Assembly (NCBI RefSeq): GCF_013618475.1
Contig: NZ_JABJVN010000002.1
Coordinates: 558,001 to 622,000, forward strand
Source of the DNA: Saccharibacillus deserti
GTDB taxonomy: Bacteria > Bacillota > Bacilli > Paenibacillales > Paenibacillaceae
Direction: 5' to 3'
DNA: 64,000 nt
The notes below the pieces were generated by a model that made no database searches, had not been told where the DNA came from, and saw only the letters and a list, made by a program, of their open reading frames with translations. Below, in pieces: positions 56,098 through 64,000 of this stretch (positions within the stretch are counted from its first letter, which is position 1; each line of letters opens with the position of its first letter). The position numbers were made by a program, and so were the translations under genes.

Positions 56098-56620
56098 TAA
56101 CCGCGTGATCCGAGCATTGGCTAAAGTGACGAGAATCGTGCAAAAAATCGTGAAATTCGTGCTGGTATCCGTACTGGTTCTTTTTCTTGCTTTTTGCTCG
56201 CTGTACGTCCTGTTCCCGATATGGAACGAGATTCATGCGTATACGTTCAGCCGACAGTTGAAAAAAGTTCCGCTGCCGGAAGATACCGTCTTTGTCGAAA
56301 TGGAAACGGCCGTAGGCAAGCTGAACGGCAACGGAAACGGCATCGACTTTTTTGCGGGGATGCTGGTTCGAAGCGATCTCGGCTTAATCGAACTGATCGA
56401 TTATTACGAGTCGGCTTCTTACTCCGGCGCCAAAGATAAGGATCATACGGTCGAGGTCGAAGTCTTGAAAGCCAAGAGCGACAAAATGGACTCGTATTAC
56501 GTGGAACATCGGGACCTTAGATTCCATAAGCTGCGATCGACCGAAGATTTCTCCGGGTATTACTTCGTGAACCTGTACGATGGAGGGTATGAGGCGGTAT
56601 TCGATCTAAGAGGGAATTGA
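56090..56620 (+). CDS. Single-span membrane protein of unknown function
   Basis: 176 residues. One membrane segment (about 20-45, FVLVSVLVLFLAFCSLYVLFPI) follows a basic amphipathic start. The extracytoplasmic part of about 130 residues has LPEDTVFVEMETAVGKLNG and a late YYFVNLYDGG. I do not recognise it. Overlap with the preceding gene suggests the two are translated together and may work together. Confidence 0.75.
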   Translation: MSNNRVIRALAKVTRIVQKIVKFVLVSVLVLFLAFCSLYVLFPIWNEIHAYTFSRQLKKVPLPEDTVFVEMETAVGKLNGNGNGIDFFAGMLVRSDLGLIELIDYYESASYSGAKDKDHTVEVEVLKAKSDKMDSYYVEHRDLRFHKLRSTEDFSGYYFVNLYDGGYEAVFDLRGN

Positions 56621-56644
56621 ATGCCTCGGCAAATCGGCGCACGA

Positions 56645-56688
56645 CAAAAAACCTTCACTCCCGCCCACAGCGGAAGTGAAGGTTTTTT
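56645..56688 (+). terminator. Bidirectional terminator
   Basis: The stem AACCTTCACT / AGTGAAGGTT has A and T runs of six on both sides, between convergent genes. Confidence 0.9.
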
Positions 56689-56718
56689 GGATAAAGACTC
56701 TGCCGCGCGCCGCGAAGC

Positions 56719-57603
56719 TTACTCCTTCGCCGACACCGCGATCATCTGCACGACCATCCGTCCGTCGCCCGGCAGCAGGACTTCGTCCGCGTTCATCTGC
56801 GAAGAACCGTCGCCGTCGAGGAAGATGCCTTCGCGTCCTTCGCCGGGAACACCCGCCAGCAGCGCCGCCCGGAAATCGGCAGCGGTGCTGAGCTCCGGGG
56901 TGACGACCAGCCACAGCTGCCCCGCATCGTTGTAGACGAGAGCGGAGCGCATGCGTTTATCCCCGGCAAAAGGCAGATACTCCCGCGCACTCCGGTCTTC
57001 CCAGACGTCTTCGTCCGCCAGGTTCAAGCTGATCCCGCCTTGGGCAAAATAGTTGCCGCGGTCGGTGACCTCAAGCTCGTCCGCCGACGACACTACCTGA
57101 ACCGAGAACTTGTGCTTCGCGCCGTCCCAGACGAGCGTACCGCGCGCATATTTGGCGTTGAACCAGCCCGAACCGTAAGCGCCGCGCTCGCCGTTGGCCG
57201 GCTTGTCGTCGGTGACGGCGAGCGAGAGCAGCGACTCTTCGTAAAAGAATCCGCCGTTAATTCCGTAAGCCGGAATCTGCTTGAGCGGAAGTTTGTCCGC
57301 GCGCAGCACGATATCATCCGGCGATACGGCCATTAGATGCAGCTTGGGCAGTCCGGGAGCCTCGGCTTCCGCGTACGTGTAGCGTTTCGGCAGACCGTTG
57401 AACGGCTGCGGAGACTTCGAAGGGAGGAAGAGCAGCCAGGCGGCCGCGGCCGCAGACAAAGCCAGCAGCGCCAGCAGCGTTCCGATCAGACGTCTGCGCA
57501 GCCTGCGCCGGTCTCCGGGATTCGGAGGCCGGCGATCCGGATTCTCCCGAATTCCGCTTGGCCCGGCTTTTTGGGATGCGCCTGCGTCGTTACGCCCGGA
57601 CAT
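56719..57603 (-). CDS. Phosphodiester glycosidase (NAGPA-domain) protein
   Basis: 294 residues. A polar, Arg-rich N-terminus is followed by a membrane anchor (about 39-59). The NAGPA domain then fills the rest, with GINGGFFYEESL, GNYFAQGGIS and the hallmark LDGDGSSQMNAD. The family is named for the enzyme that removes GlcNAc from phosphodiesters; bacterial members act on cell wall or spore glycans. Its start overlaps the end of the M42 peptidase gene by 14 bases, so they share a transcript. Confidence 0.88.
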   Translation of the reverse strand: MSGRNDAGASQKAGPSGIRENPDRRPPNPGDRRRLRRRLIGTLLALLALSAAAAAWLLFLPSKSPQPFNGLPKRYTYAEAEAPGLPKLHLMAVSPDDIVLRADKLPLKQIPAYGINGGFFYEESLLSLAVTDDKPANGERGAYGSGWFNAKYARGTLVWDGAKHKFSVQVVSSADELEVTDRGNYFAQGGISLNLADEDVWEDRSAREYLPFAGDKRMRSALVYNDAGQLWLVVTPELSTAADFRAALLAGVPGEGREGIFLDGDGSSQMNADEVLLPGDGRMVVQMIAVSAKE

Positions 57604-58627
57604 ACGCGCACAGCAGGCGCGCCGTGCCGATCACCGCGCGCGTATGCGTACGTTCCATCGAATGCGAGGCATGTACGCCCGGACCGATCAGGGCGGCGCG
57701 GATATTGCTGCCGCCGCGCAGCGCGGCCGAAGCATCGGAGCCGTAGAACGGGTAGATGTCTACCGCATGTTCGATCTGCTGCGCTTCGCACAGTTCGATC
57801 AGTTTGCCGGTCATGTGGTAATCGTACGGACCGGACGAGTCTTTGGCGCAGATCGAGACATCCGTTTCTTTGCACGTCAGGTCTTCGCCCATGCAGCCCA
57901 TATCGACGGCAATCAGCTCGGCAATATCGGACGGGATATATGCGGTGCCGTGACCCACTTCCTCGTAGTTGGAGATCAGGATCTTGACGTTCCGCTTCGG
58001 TTTCCATCCTTCGCGCTTGGCGGACTCCAGCAGGCCGAACAGTGCGGCTACGCTCGCTTTGTCGTCGAGGTGGCGGGATTTGATATAGCCGCTCTCGGTG
58101 ACGACGGCGCGCGCTTCGAACGAGATATAATCGCCGGTGCGAATGCCCAGCTTCTCGACGTCTTCGCGCGAAGAGACCAGTTCGTCGATCCGCACTTCCA
58201 TATGTTCTTCCGAACGCTTGAAGTCGCGGGCATCGGCGTACACATGCACCGAAGGATGCTGGGTGAGGATGGTGCCGGTATAGGTCTTCCCGCTGCGCGT
58301 ATGGATGACGCAGTATTCGTTCTCGATACTGGACATGGCGAATCCGCCGAGCGAAGTGAGTTTCAGCGTGCCGTGCGGCGTGATCGAGCGGACCATGGCG
58401 CCGAGCGTATCCACGTGGCCGCTCAGACCGACGGTATACGCATCGTCTTCGCCTTCCATGCTGATGATCGCGCCGCCTTTTTCGTTAAACGTGACCGGGA
58501 ACCCGAGCGCTTCCGCTTCTTCGCGGATCAGATCGATAATATGATGGGTGTAGCCGGTCGGACTCGGGGTGTCGAGCAGTTTCTTGAGCAGGGTGACCAC
58601 GTATTGTTCGTCGATATGTACCGTCAT
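57590..58627 (-). CDS. M42-family metallopeptidase
   Basis: 345 residues. Metal ligands and catalytic residues are all visible: LSGHVDTLG near 67, the bridging Asp in SRHLDDKASV, the base and ligand in SNYEEVGHG, AVDMG, and the last His in HASHSMERTH. These are cobalt- or zinc-dependent aminopeptidases (glutamyl or broad) that form large cages. GGAGG 10 bases before the ATG sets the start; a long open extension upstream has no family support. Confidence 0.93.
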   Translation of the reverse strand: MTVHIDEQYVVTLLKKLLDTPSPTGYTHHIIDLIREEAEALGFPVTFNEKGGAIISMEGEDDAYTVGLSGHVDTLGAMVRSITPHGTLKLTSLGGFAMSSIENEYCVIHTRSGKTYTGTILTQHPSVHVYADARDFKRSEEHMEVRIDELVSSREDVEKLGIRTGDYISFEARAVVTESGYIKSRHLDDKASVAALFGLLESAKREGWKPKRNVKILISNYEEVGHGTAYIPSDIAELIAVDMGCMGEDLTCKETDVSICAKDSSGPYDYHMTGKLIELCEAQQIEHAVDIYPFYGSDASAALRGGSNIRAALIGPGVHASHSMERTHTRAVIGTARLLCAYVRA

Positions 58628-58737
58628 GATAGACAAACCTCCATATAAATAGAATGAGAGTAAAATGAGAATAAAATGGGTGCGGCGGCCCCGGAAACGC
58701 CGGGCCGCCGCCTTACGTTCAAGAACAACAAACAATC

Positions 58738-58785
58738 AAGAAGAAAACCGCTCCCTGTAGCGGGCGGCGGTTTTTTTCTTGAAGC
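58738..58785 (-). terminator. Terminator between the LapA-domain gene and the M42 gene
   Basis: The arms CAAGAAGAAAACCG and CGGTTTTTTTCTTG contain a smaller inner hairpin. Runs of A and T lie on both sides. Confidence 0.85.
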
Positions 58786-58814
58786 GGTTCGACGCTTGTC
58801 GGGAATCGGAAGAC

Positions 58815-59222
58815 TTACAGCTTGTTCAGCTTGTCCGAACGGAATCCGCGGGATTCCGGTTCGCGGTCGAGATCGTCCGAGATCGGTTCGAGCGGAGTCG
58901 GGTCCGCCGAGACGGTCGGCTCGTTGTAAGCCGGCGGCGTGACCGAAGAAGAGACGGAAGGAGCCGAAGGCTGCGTCCGCAGCTGTTCGTGCTCCAGGCG
59001 AAGCTTCTTCAATTCGCGCCGTGTCTGGAACAGGCGGTACACGCCGAACATGCCTACAGCCAGACCTCCGAAGAGCGCGCTGCCCAGAATGAGCAGGACC
59101 AGCGGAACATCCGCGTAGCCGAACAAGAAGTTGACTTCGACCGGGTTGACGTTGATGACCGCGAATACGGCCACGATCACGGCGAAGACCAGCATCAAGA
59201 TCAAAGACCATTGAGCTTTCAT
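58815..59222 (-). CDS. LapA-domain (DUF1049) membrane protein
   Basis: 135 residues. Two membrane segments (about 5-25 and 41-62) surround NVNPVEVNFLFG, the LapA-domain core. A short coiled coil (RRELKKLRLEHEQL) and a Ser/Pro-rich tail follow in the cytoplasm. In Gram-negatives LapA helps set lipopolysaccharide assembly; in Firmicutes (YrvD-like) the role is unknown. GGGGA lies 11 bases before the ATG. Confidence 0.87.
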   Translation of the reverse strand: MKAQWSLILMLVFAVIVAVFAVINVNPVEVNFLFGYADVPLVLLILGSALFGGLAVGMFGVYRLFQTRRELKKLRLEHEQLRTQPSAPSVSSSVTPPAYNEPTVSADPTPLEPISDDLDREPESRGFRSDKLNKL

Positions 59223-59304
59223 GAATGAATAAGTCCCCTTTCAAAACGTTGCTTATTAGAATCATTAGCCGAAAGGAAGAACTTTGACGCAGGAAGCGGT
59301 GTCC

Positions 59305-61107
59305 TTATTCGGACAGCTGTTCCATTTGTTCGATGAGGGCTTCGAATACGCTCATCGCTTCGCGTACCGGCTCCGGAGAAGACATGTCGACGCCCGCTTT
59401 TTGCAGGATATTGATCGAATAATCGCTGCCGCCGCTCTTGAGGAAGCTGAGGTAGCGTTCGACCGCCGGTGCGCCTTCTTCCAGAATCTGCTTGGAGAAA
59501 CTGGTCGCGGCGGAGAAGCCGGTCGCGTATTTGTATACGTAGAAGCTGTTGTAGAAATGCGGGATCCGCGCCCATTCCATCTCGATATCCTTATCGACCA
59601 CCATGTCCGGGCCGTGGTACTGCACGTTCAGGTCGTAGTAGATGCCCGACAGATCCTGGGGCGTGAGCGATTCTCCGGCTTCGGTGCGCGCGTGAATGAT
59701 CTTCTCGAACTCGGCGAACATCGTCTGGCGGAACACGGTCGTGCGGAACTGATCGGCGTAATACGTCAGCAGATACATTTTTTCTTTGGGATCGGTCGCT
59801 TTTTTGAGCAGGTAGTCCATCAGCAGCGCTTCGTTGGTCGTCGAGGCCACTTCGGCCAGGAAGATCGTGTACTGCGCGTCGCGGTAGGTCTGCGTATTGT
59901 CCGAGTAGTACGAGTGCAGCGCGTGTCCCATTTCGTGGGCCAGCGTGAACATGCTGTTCAGGTTGTCCTTGTGGTTGAGCAGCACGTAAGGATGCACGCC
60001 GTAAGCGCCGGAGGAATAAGCGCCCGTCCGTTTGCCTTCGTTCTCGTAAATGTCGATCCAGCCTTCCTTGAAGCTGCTTTCGAGCACCTGGAGATAATCG
60101 GCGCCGAGCGGCTGCAGACCGTCGATCACGGTTTGTTTGGCTTCGTCGTACGTGATGTCCATTTTGAACTCGTCGACGAGCGGAGCGAACAGATCGTACA
60201 TATGCAGCTCGTCCACGCCCATGAGCTTTTTGCGCAGGCGCATGTAGCGGTGCAGAATCGGCAGGCTTTCATGGATCGAGCCGACCAGGTTGTCATAGAC
60301 GGATACCGGAACGTTGTCGCCGTACAGCTTCATTTCCAGCACGGACGGATATTTGCGCGCGCGGGCGTAGAAAATGTTCTTGTTCACGTTGGCCGTGAGC
60401 GACGCGCCGATCGTGTTCTTGAGCTTGGCGTACGTGCCGTACACGGCCTGGAACGCCCGGCGGCGCACGTCGACGTTGGCGCTCTCGAGAAATTGAATAT
60501 AGCTGCCGTGGGTCAGTTCGACTTCATTGCCGTGCTCGTCCTCGATGTTCGGGAACTTGAGATCCGCATTGTTGAGCATGCCGAAGATGTTCTGCGGAGC
60601 CTGCGACAGATTGCCGACCTGGGCAAGCAGCGCTTCTTCGGCCTGCGACAGCACATGCGCTTTCTCCCGCTTCATTTCCTGCAGGGTGAAACGGTACGGC
60701 TTGAGCGAAGGAGCGTCGATCAGTTGGTCGAGCTGCGCGTCGTCGAGCGACAGGATCTCCGGCGTGATAAAGGACATCGCTTCGCCGGCGTCGACCAGCA
60801 GTTTGCGGCCTTTTTGCGTCAGCGCCTGGTAAGTCGGGTTGGCGGTATCCTGGTCATGGTACAGATGCGTGTAGACATAGAGCTGCTCCAGCTTGAGCGA
60901 GACTTCGTCTTCGAACTTGAAGCAGGCTCCGATCTGCTGTTCGCCATTTAACTTGCCGCGGAATTGTTCGAATTTCTTAAGCTGTTCCTTGGTCTCGTCG
61001 TAGGTCTTGTCCCAGGAGGATTGGTCCGCGAACAAATCTTCCAGCTTCCATTGATGCTCGGCGGACACTTCGCTTCGTTTCGGCAGGGTTTTGGGCGTTG
61101 TACTCAT
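59305..61107 (-). CDS. pepF: Oligoendopeptidase F (M3 family)
   Basis: 600 residues, full length. The zinc motif H-E-x-x-H is in TLAHEMGHALHSYY, with the third ligand glutamate downstream in STTNEALLMDYLL. The N-terminal helical lid is typical. It is a cytoplasmic zinc peptidase that cuts peptides of about 7-17 residues. GAGGAGG lies 11 bases before this ATG; an ATG three codons earlier is too close to it. Confidence 0.95.
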   Translation of the reverse strand: MSTTPKTLPKRSEVSAEHQWKLEDLFADQSSWDKTYDETKEQLKKFEQFRGKLNGEQQIGACFKFEDEVSLKLEQLYVYTHLYHDQDTANPTYQALTQKGRKLLVDAGEAMSFITPEILSLDDAQLDQLIDAPSLKPYRFTLQEMKREKAHVLSQAEEALLAQVGNLSQAPQNIFGMLNNADLKFPNIEDEHGNEVELTHGSYIQFLESANVDVRRRAFQAVYGTYAKLKNTIGASLTANVNKNIFYARARKYPSVLEMKLYGDNVPVSVYDNLVGSIHESLPILHRYMRLRKKLMGVDELHMYDLFAPLVDEFKMDITYDEAKQTVIDGLQPLGADYLQVLESSFKEGWIDIYENEGKRTGAYSSGAYGVHPYVLLNHKDNLNSMFTLAHEMGHALHSYYSDNTQTYRDAQYTIFLAEVASTTNEALLMDYLLKKATDPKEKMYLLTYYADQFRTTVFRQTMFAEFEKIIHARTEAGESLTPQDLSGIYYDLNVQYHGPDMVVDKDIEMEWARIPHFYNSFYVYKYATGFSAATSFSKQILEEGAPAVERYLSFLKSGGSDYSINILQKAGVDMSSPEPVREAMSVFEALIEQMEQLSE

Positions 61108-61156
61108 TATTCTCATGACCTCCTCGGGAATGTTGGATCGCAGCAAAAAGGCCCGG

Positions 61157-61339
61157 TTAGGAGCCCATGCTAAACAGCGTATAGGCTGTCAGGATAAAAG
61201 AAATCAGCAGCATCAAGGCGGCGGCGGTCGCAAGACCGCGTCTGAGCTTCGGCGGGATGGAGTCTTTGTAAAAAACGACGACACCGCCGAGCAGAAGCGT
61301 CAGGATCAGCAGGGCGGCGATGTTGGTCGTGTTGTTCAT
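61157..61339 (-). CDS. Small two-segment membrane protein
   Basis: 60 residues. Two hydrophobic segments (about 6-23 and 37-56) are joined by YKDSIPPKLRRG. No family recognised. The ribosome binding site is weak (GTAGG). It follows the next gene upstream by six bases and so is probably cotranscribed with it. Confidence 0.62.
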   Translation of the reverse strand: MNNTTNIAALLILTLLLGGVVVFYKDSIPPKLRRGLATAAALMLLISFILTAYTLFSMGS

Positions 61340-61345
61340 CGGAAC

Positions 61346-61579
61346 CTACACATCCTTGAGGGCATTCAGAATAGTCTGCCGCTCTTCTTCGCTGCCTTCG
61401 AATTTCTCGGCGTCAAAACGGCGTTCCGCCCACTCGATCATGGCCGGACGGCTCATGAAGGTGTGCGTTTCTTCGCCCCATTGGTCGGAGATTTCGCGCA
61501 GGACCCGCTGGCGGCCGTGAACTTCGACCGTCATCATGTTCCAGTTGTCGGTTTTGTAGATGGTGTACTTTTTGATCAT
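61346..61579 (-). CDS. Small conserved protein of unknown function
   Basis: 77 residues, mixed charge, with YTIYKTDNWNMMTVEVHGR and a C-terminal helix WAERRFDAEKFEGSEEERQ. I do not know the family; the size and composition fit a small regulatory or accessory protein. GAGGA 9 bases before this ATG favours it over two in-frame starts up to seven codons earlier. Confidence 0.68.
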   Translation of the reverse strand: MIKKYTIYKTDNWNMMTVEVHGRQRVLREISDQWGEETHTFMSRPAMIEWAERRFDAEKFEGSEEERQTILNALKDV

Positions 61580-61672
61580 ATCAGCCATTCCTCGTTTCAA
61601 ATCGTTTCTTATCTAAAATCATACCCTACCCGTCCAGGCAAAAGCAACGCTGAAACAGGGTCCAGTTTTCAA

Positions 61673-61701
61673 TTGCCAAAGGTTTTTTGTTGCAGTATAA
61701 T
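61673..61701 (+). promoter_or_regulatory. Promoter of the cold shock gene
   Basis: -35 TTGCCA and -10 TATAAT are 17 bases apart. The leader is only about 40 bases and has a small hairpin CACC / GGTG at 61711-61724, before AGGAGG. Confidence 0.8.
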
Positions 61702-61746
61702 AACGGTACTCACCACAGATGGTGATATTTTTAGGAGGTTGTTCAC

Positions 61747-61944
61747 TTGAAAGGTACAGTTAAATGGTTTAACGCAGAAAAAGGTTATGGTTTCCTGTCC
61801 GTAGAAGGCGGCGAAGACGTATTCGTACACTTCTCGGCAATCCAAGGCGACGGATTCAAGACGCTTGACGAAGGTCAAGAAGTCGAATTCGAAATCACCG
61901 ACGGCAACCGTGGACCGCAAGCAGCTAACGTAATCAAACTGTAA
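61747..61944 (+). CDS. Cold shock protein (CspA/CspB family)
   Basis: 65 residues, a single OB-fold cold shock domain. The RNA-binding motifs are [13 protein letters not shown] and DVFVHFSAI. It acts as an RNA chaperone. The start is TTG, with AGGAGG well placed, and the fixed family start MKGTVKWFN confirms it. The short leader differs from the long thermosensing leader of E. coli cspA. Confidence 0.96.
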   Translation: MKGTVKWFNAEKGYGFLSVEGGEDVFVHFSAIQGDGFKTLDEGQEVEFEITDGNRGPQAANVIKL

Positions 61945-61981
61945 GAATTTTTCTTGCCTGATTTGATGACATAGCAAACCC

Positions 61982-62015
61982 AGGCACAGCTCCTATCCGG
62001 AACTGTGCCTTTTTG
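61982..62015 (+). terminator. Terminator of the cold shock gene
   Basis: The stem GGCACAG / CTGTGCC has a 13-base loop and a T run. Confidence 0.85.
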
Positions 62016-62116
62016 CATTCGTATACATGGAGAAGCGGCAGAACCGGCCCGGGAATACGCCGCTGCTTGGAGCGTCGGCGCGTTCCCGGGCGAGCATGGA
62101 CTTCCGGCATAAGCCG

Positions 62117-63430
62117 TTAGATCTTAGGCTGGCTCAGCTTGGGTTCCCGTCCCATCCGGCGTACCACGAGGAAGATGATAACGGCTTCGGCCAGCAGGCC
62201 GACCGACTGCGCCAAAGCGCCGATCATGCCGTTCCAATGCGGCACGATCGCCACAAGCAGGAACAGAAGAGCGATCGTGCAGATCGCGTTGGCCAGCTGG
62301 GAGCGCAGCATGACTTTGGTCTGCCCTTCGAGCAGGATCAGGCCGTTGCCGTAGTCCAGCCAAGGCATAACGAGCGGATACAGGATAAAGGCCCGCAGGG
62401 TGCGCAGACTTTCTTCGAGCAGGATGCCGTCGACGTTCATGATATGGCCGAATACCCAGTAGCCGAGCGGCGTATAGGCGATCAGCGCGACCAACGTGAC
62501 CGGAATAAAGCCGATCGCCAGCGAGAACCGGCGCACCATGACCGGATCGATCCGGTAATAATTGAGTACGATCTGGTGGATATACATAAAGAAACTGAGC
62601 ATCAGCTGCATCAGGCTGCCCGCGACCGCGAATGAAGAAATGGCGAGCGCAACCCCGTCCGTTTTGCCCAGCATGATGTTGAGCGCGGGACCGATAAACA
62701 TGGCCACGAAGGACGAATACAGCAGCGGCTTGTAGAACCGGAACACGTCGCCGCGCGTTTCCACGGGATGGCCTTCCTTTTTAAGCGGCATGCGTCTTGC
62801 GATATTGCGCCCTTCGAGGAAACTGACCGATGCTTCGATCACCATGCCGAAGACGAAGATGACCGCGCCGACGACGCCGCTGTGGACCCCGGCGATATGT
62901 ACGAAATAAAGCGACATCAGATACATGCCCGACAGACGGATCACCATTCCGATCGTCAGCCACTTGGTCCGGTTGTTCGTGATGATGATGCCCTGGTAAA
63001 TATTGCGGATGACCGAGAAGACACTGACGAACATCAAGACGCCGTAAACGGCGAGGACGCTCGGCAGAAGTTCGCGGTCCACGCCGAACAGAATGCCGAA
63101 GATACCGTTGCCGACCGGCGTGTAGGCGATTACAAGGCCGATCGCCATGACGCAGACCAGGAAGACGTAGGTCACGAAGGTGAGCGCCTTGAACGAGATT
63201 TTGTCCCGTACAAGCGCCGAGCAGGTCTGCCTCAGCAGAGTGGACGGGCGTTCGGTGATCGCAAGCAGACTTCCGGCCAGCGCATAGCTGGCGATCACGG
63301 TCTCCGGCGAATCGGCATAGGCCAGCGTCCGGTTGATAATGACATGGGACAAAGTGACAAGGGAAGCGGATAAGCCGAGCGGCACGAAGAAGAGCAGCAG
63401 GCGTTTCCAAGACAGCGGAACATCGGACAT
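62117..63430 (-). CDS. MATE-like membrane transporter
   Basis: 437 residues with about twelve hydrophobic segments in two halves, resembling the multi-antimicrobial extrusion/MOP superfamily. The start WKRLLLFFVPLGLSASLVTLSHVIINRTLA is typical. Substrate unknown; multidrug or lipid-linked cargo are both possible. GGAAAGGAG precedes the start. The gene is alone, with 300 bases to the next. Confidence 0.82.
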   Translation of the reverse strand: MSDVPLSWKRLLLFFVPLGLSASLVTLSHVIINRTLAYADSPETVIASYALAGSLLAITERPSTLLRQTCSALVRDKISFKALTFVTYVFLVCVMAIGLVIAYTPVGNGIFGILFGVDRELLPSVLAVYGVLMFVSVFSVIRNIYQGIIITNNRTKWLTIGMVIRLSGMYLMSLYFVHIAGVHSGVVGAVIFVFGMVIEASVSFLEGRNIARRMPLKKEGHPVETRGDVFRFYKPLLYSSFVAMFIGPALNIMLGKTDGVALAISSFAVAGSLMQLMLSFFMYIHQIVLNYYRIDPVMVRRFSLAIGFIPVTLVALIAYTPLGYWVFGHIMNVDGILLEESLRTLRAFILYPLVMPWLDYGNGLILLEGQTKVMLRSQLANAICTIALLFLLVAIVPHWNGMIGALAQSVGLLAEAVIIFLVVRRMGREPKLSQPKI

Positions 63431-63655
63431 GACGGACTCCTTTCCCGAAAATAAGGTACAGGCACGGACACGTTCAAAAAAATGGTCATTTTCCAGTATA
63501 GCATGACTGAAATTGTTTGAAGCCGGCGGCGGAAAAGTTTCCCGAAATTGAACGTTTTTCGTACGCGGCCCCGTCCAAAAAGGAAAGAAGGCGTAAAGCG
63601 CCGCAATTTTTGCAGAAAAACGTTGAAAAAAACGCCGGAATATGACGAAGGTTAT
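63431..63655. other. Intergenic stretch without a gene
   Basis: This holds the upstream region of the MATE-like gene on one side and leads into the ytpB promoter on the other. I see no RNA gene, repeat or further coding region. Confidence 0.6.
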
Positions 63656-63685
63656 TTGTATAAAGTAGACCCCTCATATTATAAT
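63656..63685 (+). promoter_or_regulatory. Promoter of the terpene synthase gene
   Basis: -35 TTGTAT and -10 TATAAT are 18 bases apart, about 45 bases before the start codon. Confidence 0.7.
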
Positions 63686-63730
63686 GGAAGTGAATTTGGG
63701 TAGATCTAAGACTGGTATTGGAGGTACGCT

Positions 63731-64000
63731 TTGAATCGACTCAGAACCGCGCACAACGTTCCCGAAAATCCGATCCGCCTTATGCGATTGGTGTACAAAG
63801 TGGTGCTGCCGGACGTCAAGGACGCACTCGGGGGCTGGAAGAGCCGTGCCGAGACCATTCCCGACCCGGAACTGCGTACCCAGGCACTGGCGAGCATCGC
63901 CGACAAAGAGTTCCATTGTCAGGGAGGCTCGGTCTACGCGGCCATCCATTTGGACAAAAAAGACGTGATTATTCCGCTGATTGTGGCTCTTCAGACCATC
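63731..64000 (+). CDS. ytpB: Tetraprenyl-beta-curcumene synthase (partial)
   Basis: The first 90 codons are present; the gene runs off the window. The product starts NRLRTAHNVPENPIRLMRLVYKVVLP after the TTG-encoded Met (split here: NRLRTAHNVP, ENPIRLMRL, VYKVVLP). It continues with IPDPELRTQALASIADKEF, HCQGG and LIVALQTI, the pattern of the DUF2600/YtpB family. In B. subtilis this enzyme cyclises tetraprenyl diphosphate to a C35 sesquarterpene linked to spore membranes. The start is TTG with GGAGG 6 bases upstream. No aspartate-rich motif can be checked because the rest is missing. Confidence 0.85.
   Translation, partial: MNRLRTAHNVPENPIRLMRLVYKVVLPDVKDALGGWKSRAETIPDPELRTQALASIADKEFHCQGGSVYAAIHLDKKDVIIPLIVALQTI

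Overview
The window looks like chromosomal DNA of a high-GC, low-copy-repeat member of the Firmicutes, most likely Paenibacillaceae (a Paenibacillus or Saccharibacillus type). This is inferred from Bacillus-style gene sets: a ClpE with a CtsR operator, LicT/RAT antitermination, the hemE-hemH-hemY haem operon, Ctc/L25, a YutE-like protein, a YfmR-like ABC-F protein and tetraprenyl-beta-curcumene synthase. Most genes have AGGAGG-type ribosome binding sites. The estimated base composition is well above 50% G+C. The window starts inside a SNF2-type helicase gene and ends inside a terpene synthase gene.

Layout. 1-6.8 kb: helicase end, a chemotaxis receptor, a decayed Gfo/Idh/MocA oxidoreductase, an exported protein, and clpE with a CtsR-controlled promoter. 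6.9-12.3 kb: a MerR-regulated operon (MerR, GNAT, alpha/beta hydrolase, Nudix) facing a membrane GGDEF-EAL protein. 12.4-17.2 kb: a beta-glucoside operon (licT-bglP-6-phospho-beta-glucosidase) with two RAT/terminator switches. 17.2-21.3 kb: two divergent regulator/enzyme pairs (MmyB-type regulator with a stand-alone KAS II, and SDR with TetR). 21.4-25.6 kb: tRNA-Ala, serine hydrolase, AI-2E family protein, a small zinc-type protein, and a soluble chemotaxis protein. 25.8-29.8 kb: nirBDC nitrite reduction and transport with an Fnr-type promoter. 30-39 kb: AraR-like regulator, tRNA-Leu, UvrA-like protein, L25/Ctc, small conserved proteins, glutamate racemase, and a HesB-like/DUF1450 pair. 39-49.9 kb: LTA synthase-type sulfatase, RNA methyltransferase, O-methyltransferase, the hem operon, CapA, GDPD and a FAH-family enzyme. 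49.9-53.6 kb: a 146-bp inverted-repeat element, DUF92 protein, TetR, ABC-F. 53.6-56.6 kb: an accessory stretch with an AT-rich coding remnant and several unrecognised small proteins. 56.7-64 kb: NAGPA-type glycosidase, M42 and PepF peptidases, LapA-domain protein, cold shock protein, a MATE-like transporter and ytpB.

How the parts work together. Carbon control is visible in the LicT switches and the AraR-type operator. Oxygen control is visible in the Fnr-type promoter of nirBDC, whose product contains sirohaem. Stress control is visible in CtsR-clpE, Ctc and the cold shock gene. The strongest candidate for something undescribed is the element at 49886-50031. It has imperfect terminal inverted repeats enclosing two tandem hairpins with near-identical 9-base loops, and the two stems differ by a compensatory base-pair change. 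No CRISPR array, prophage, transposase gene or rRNA operon was seen.
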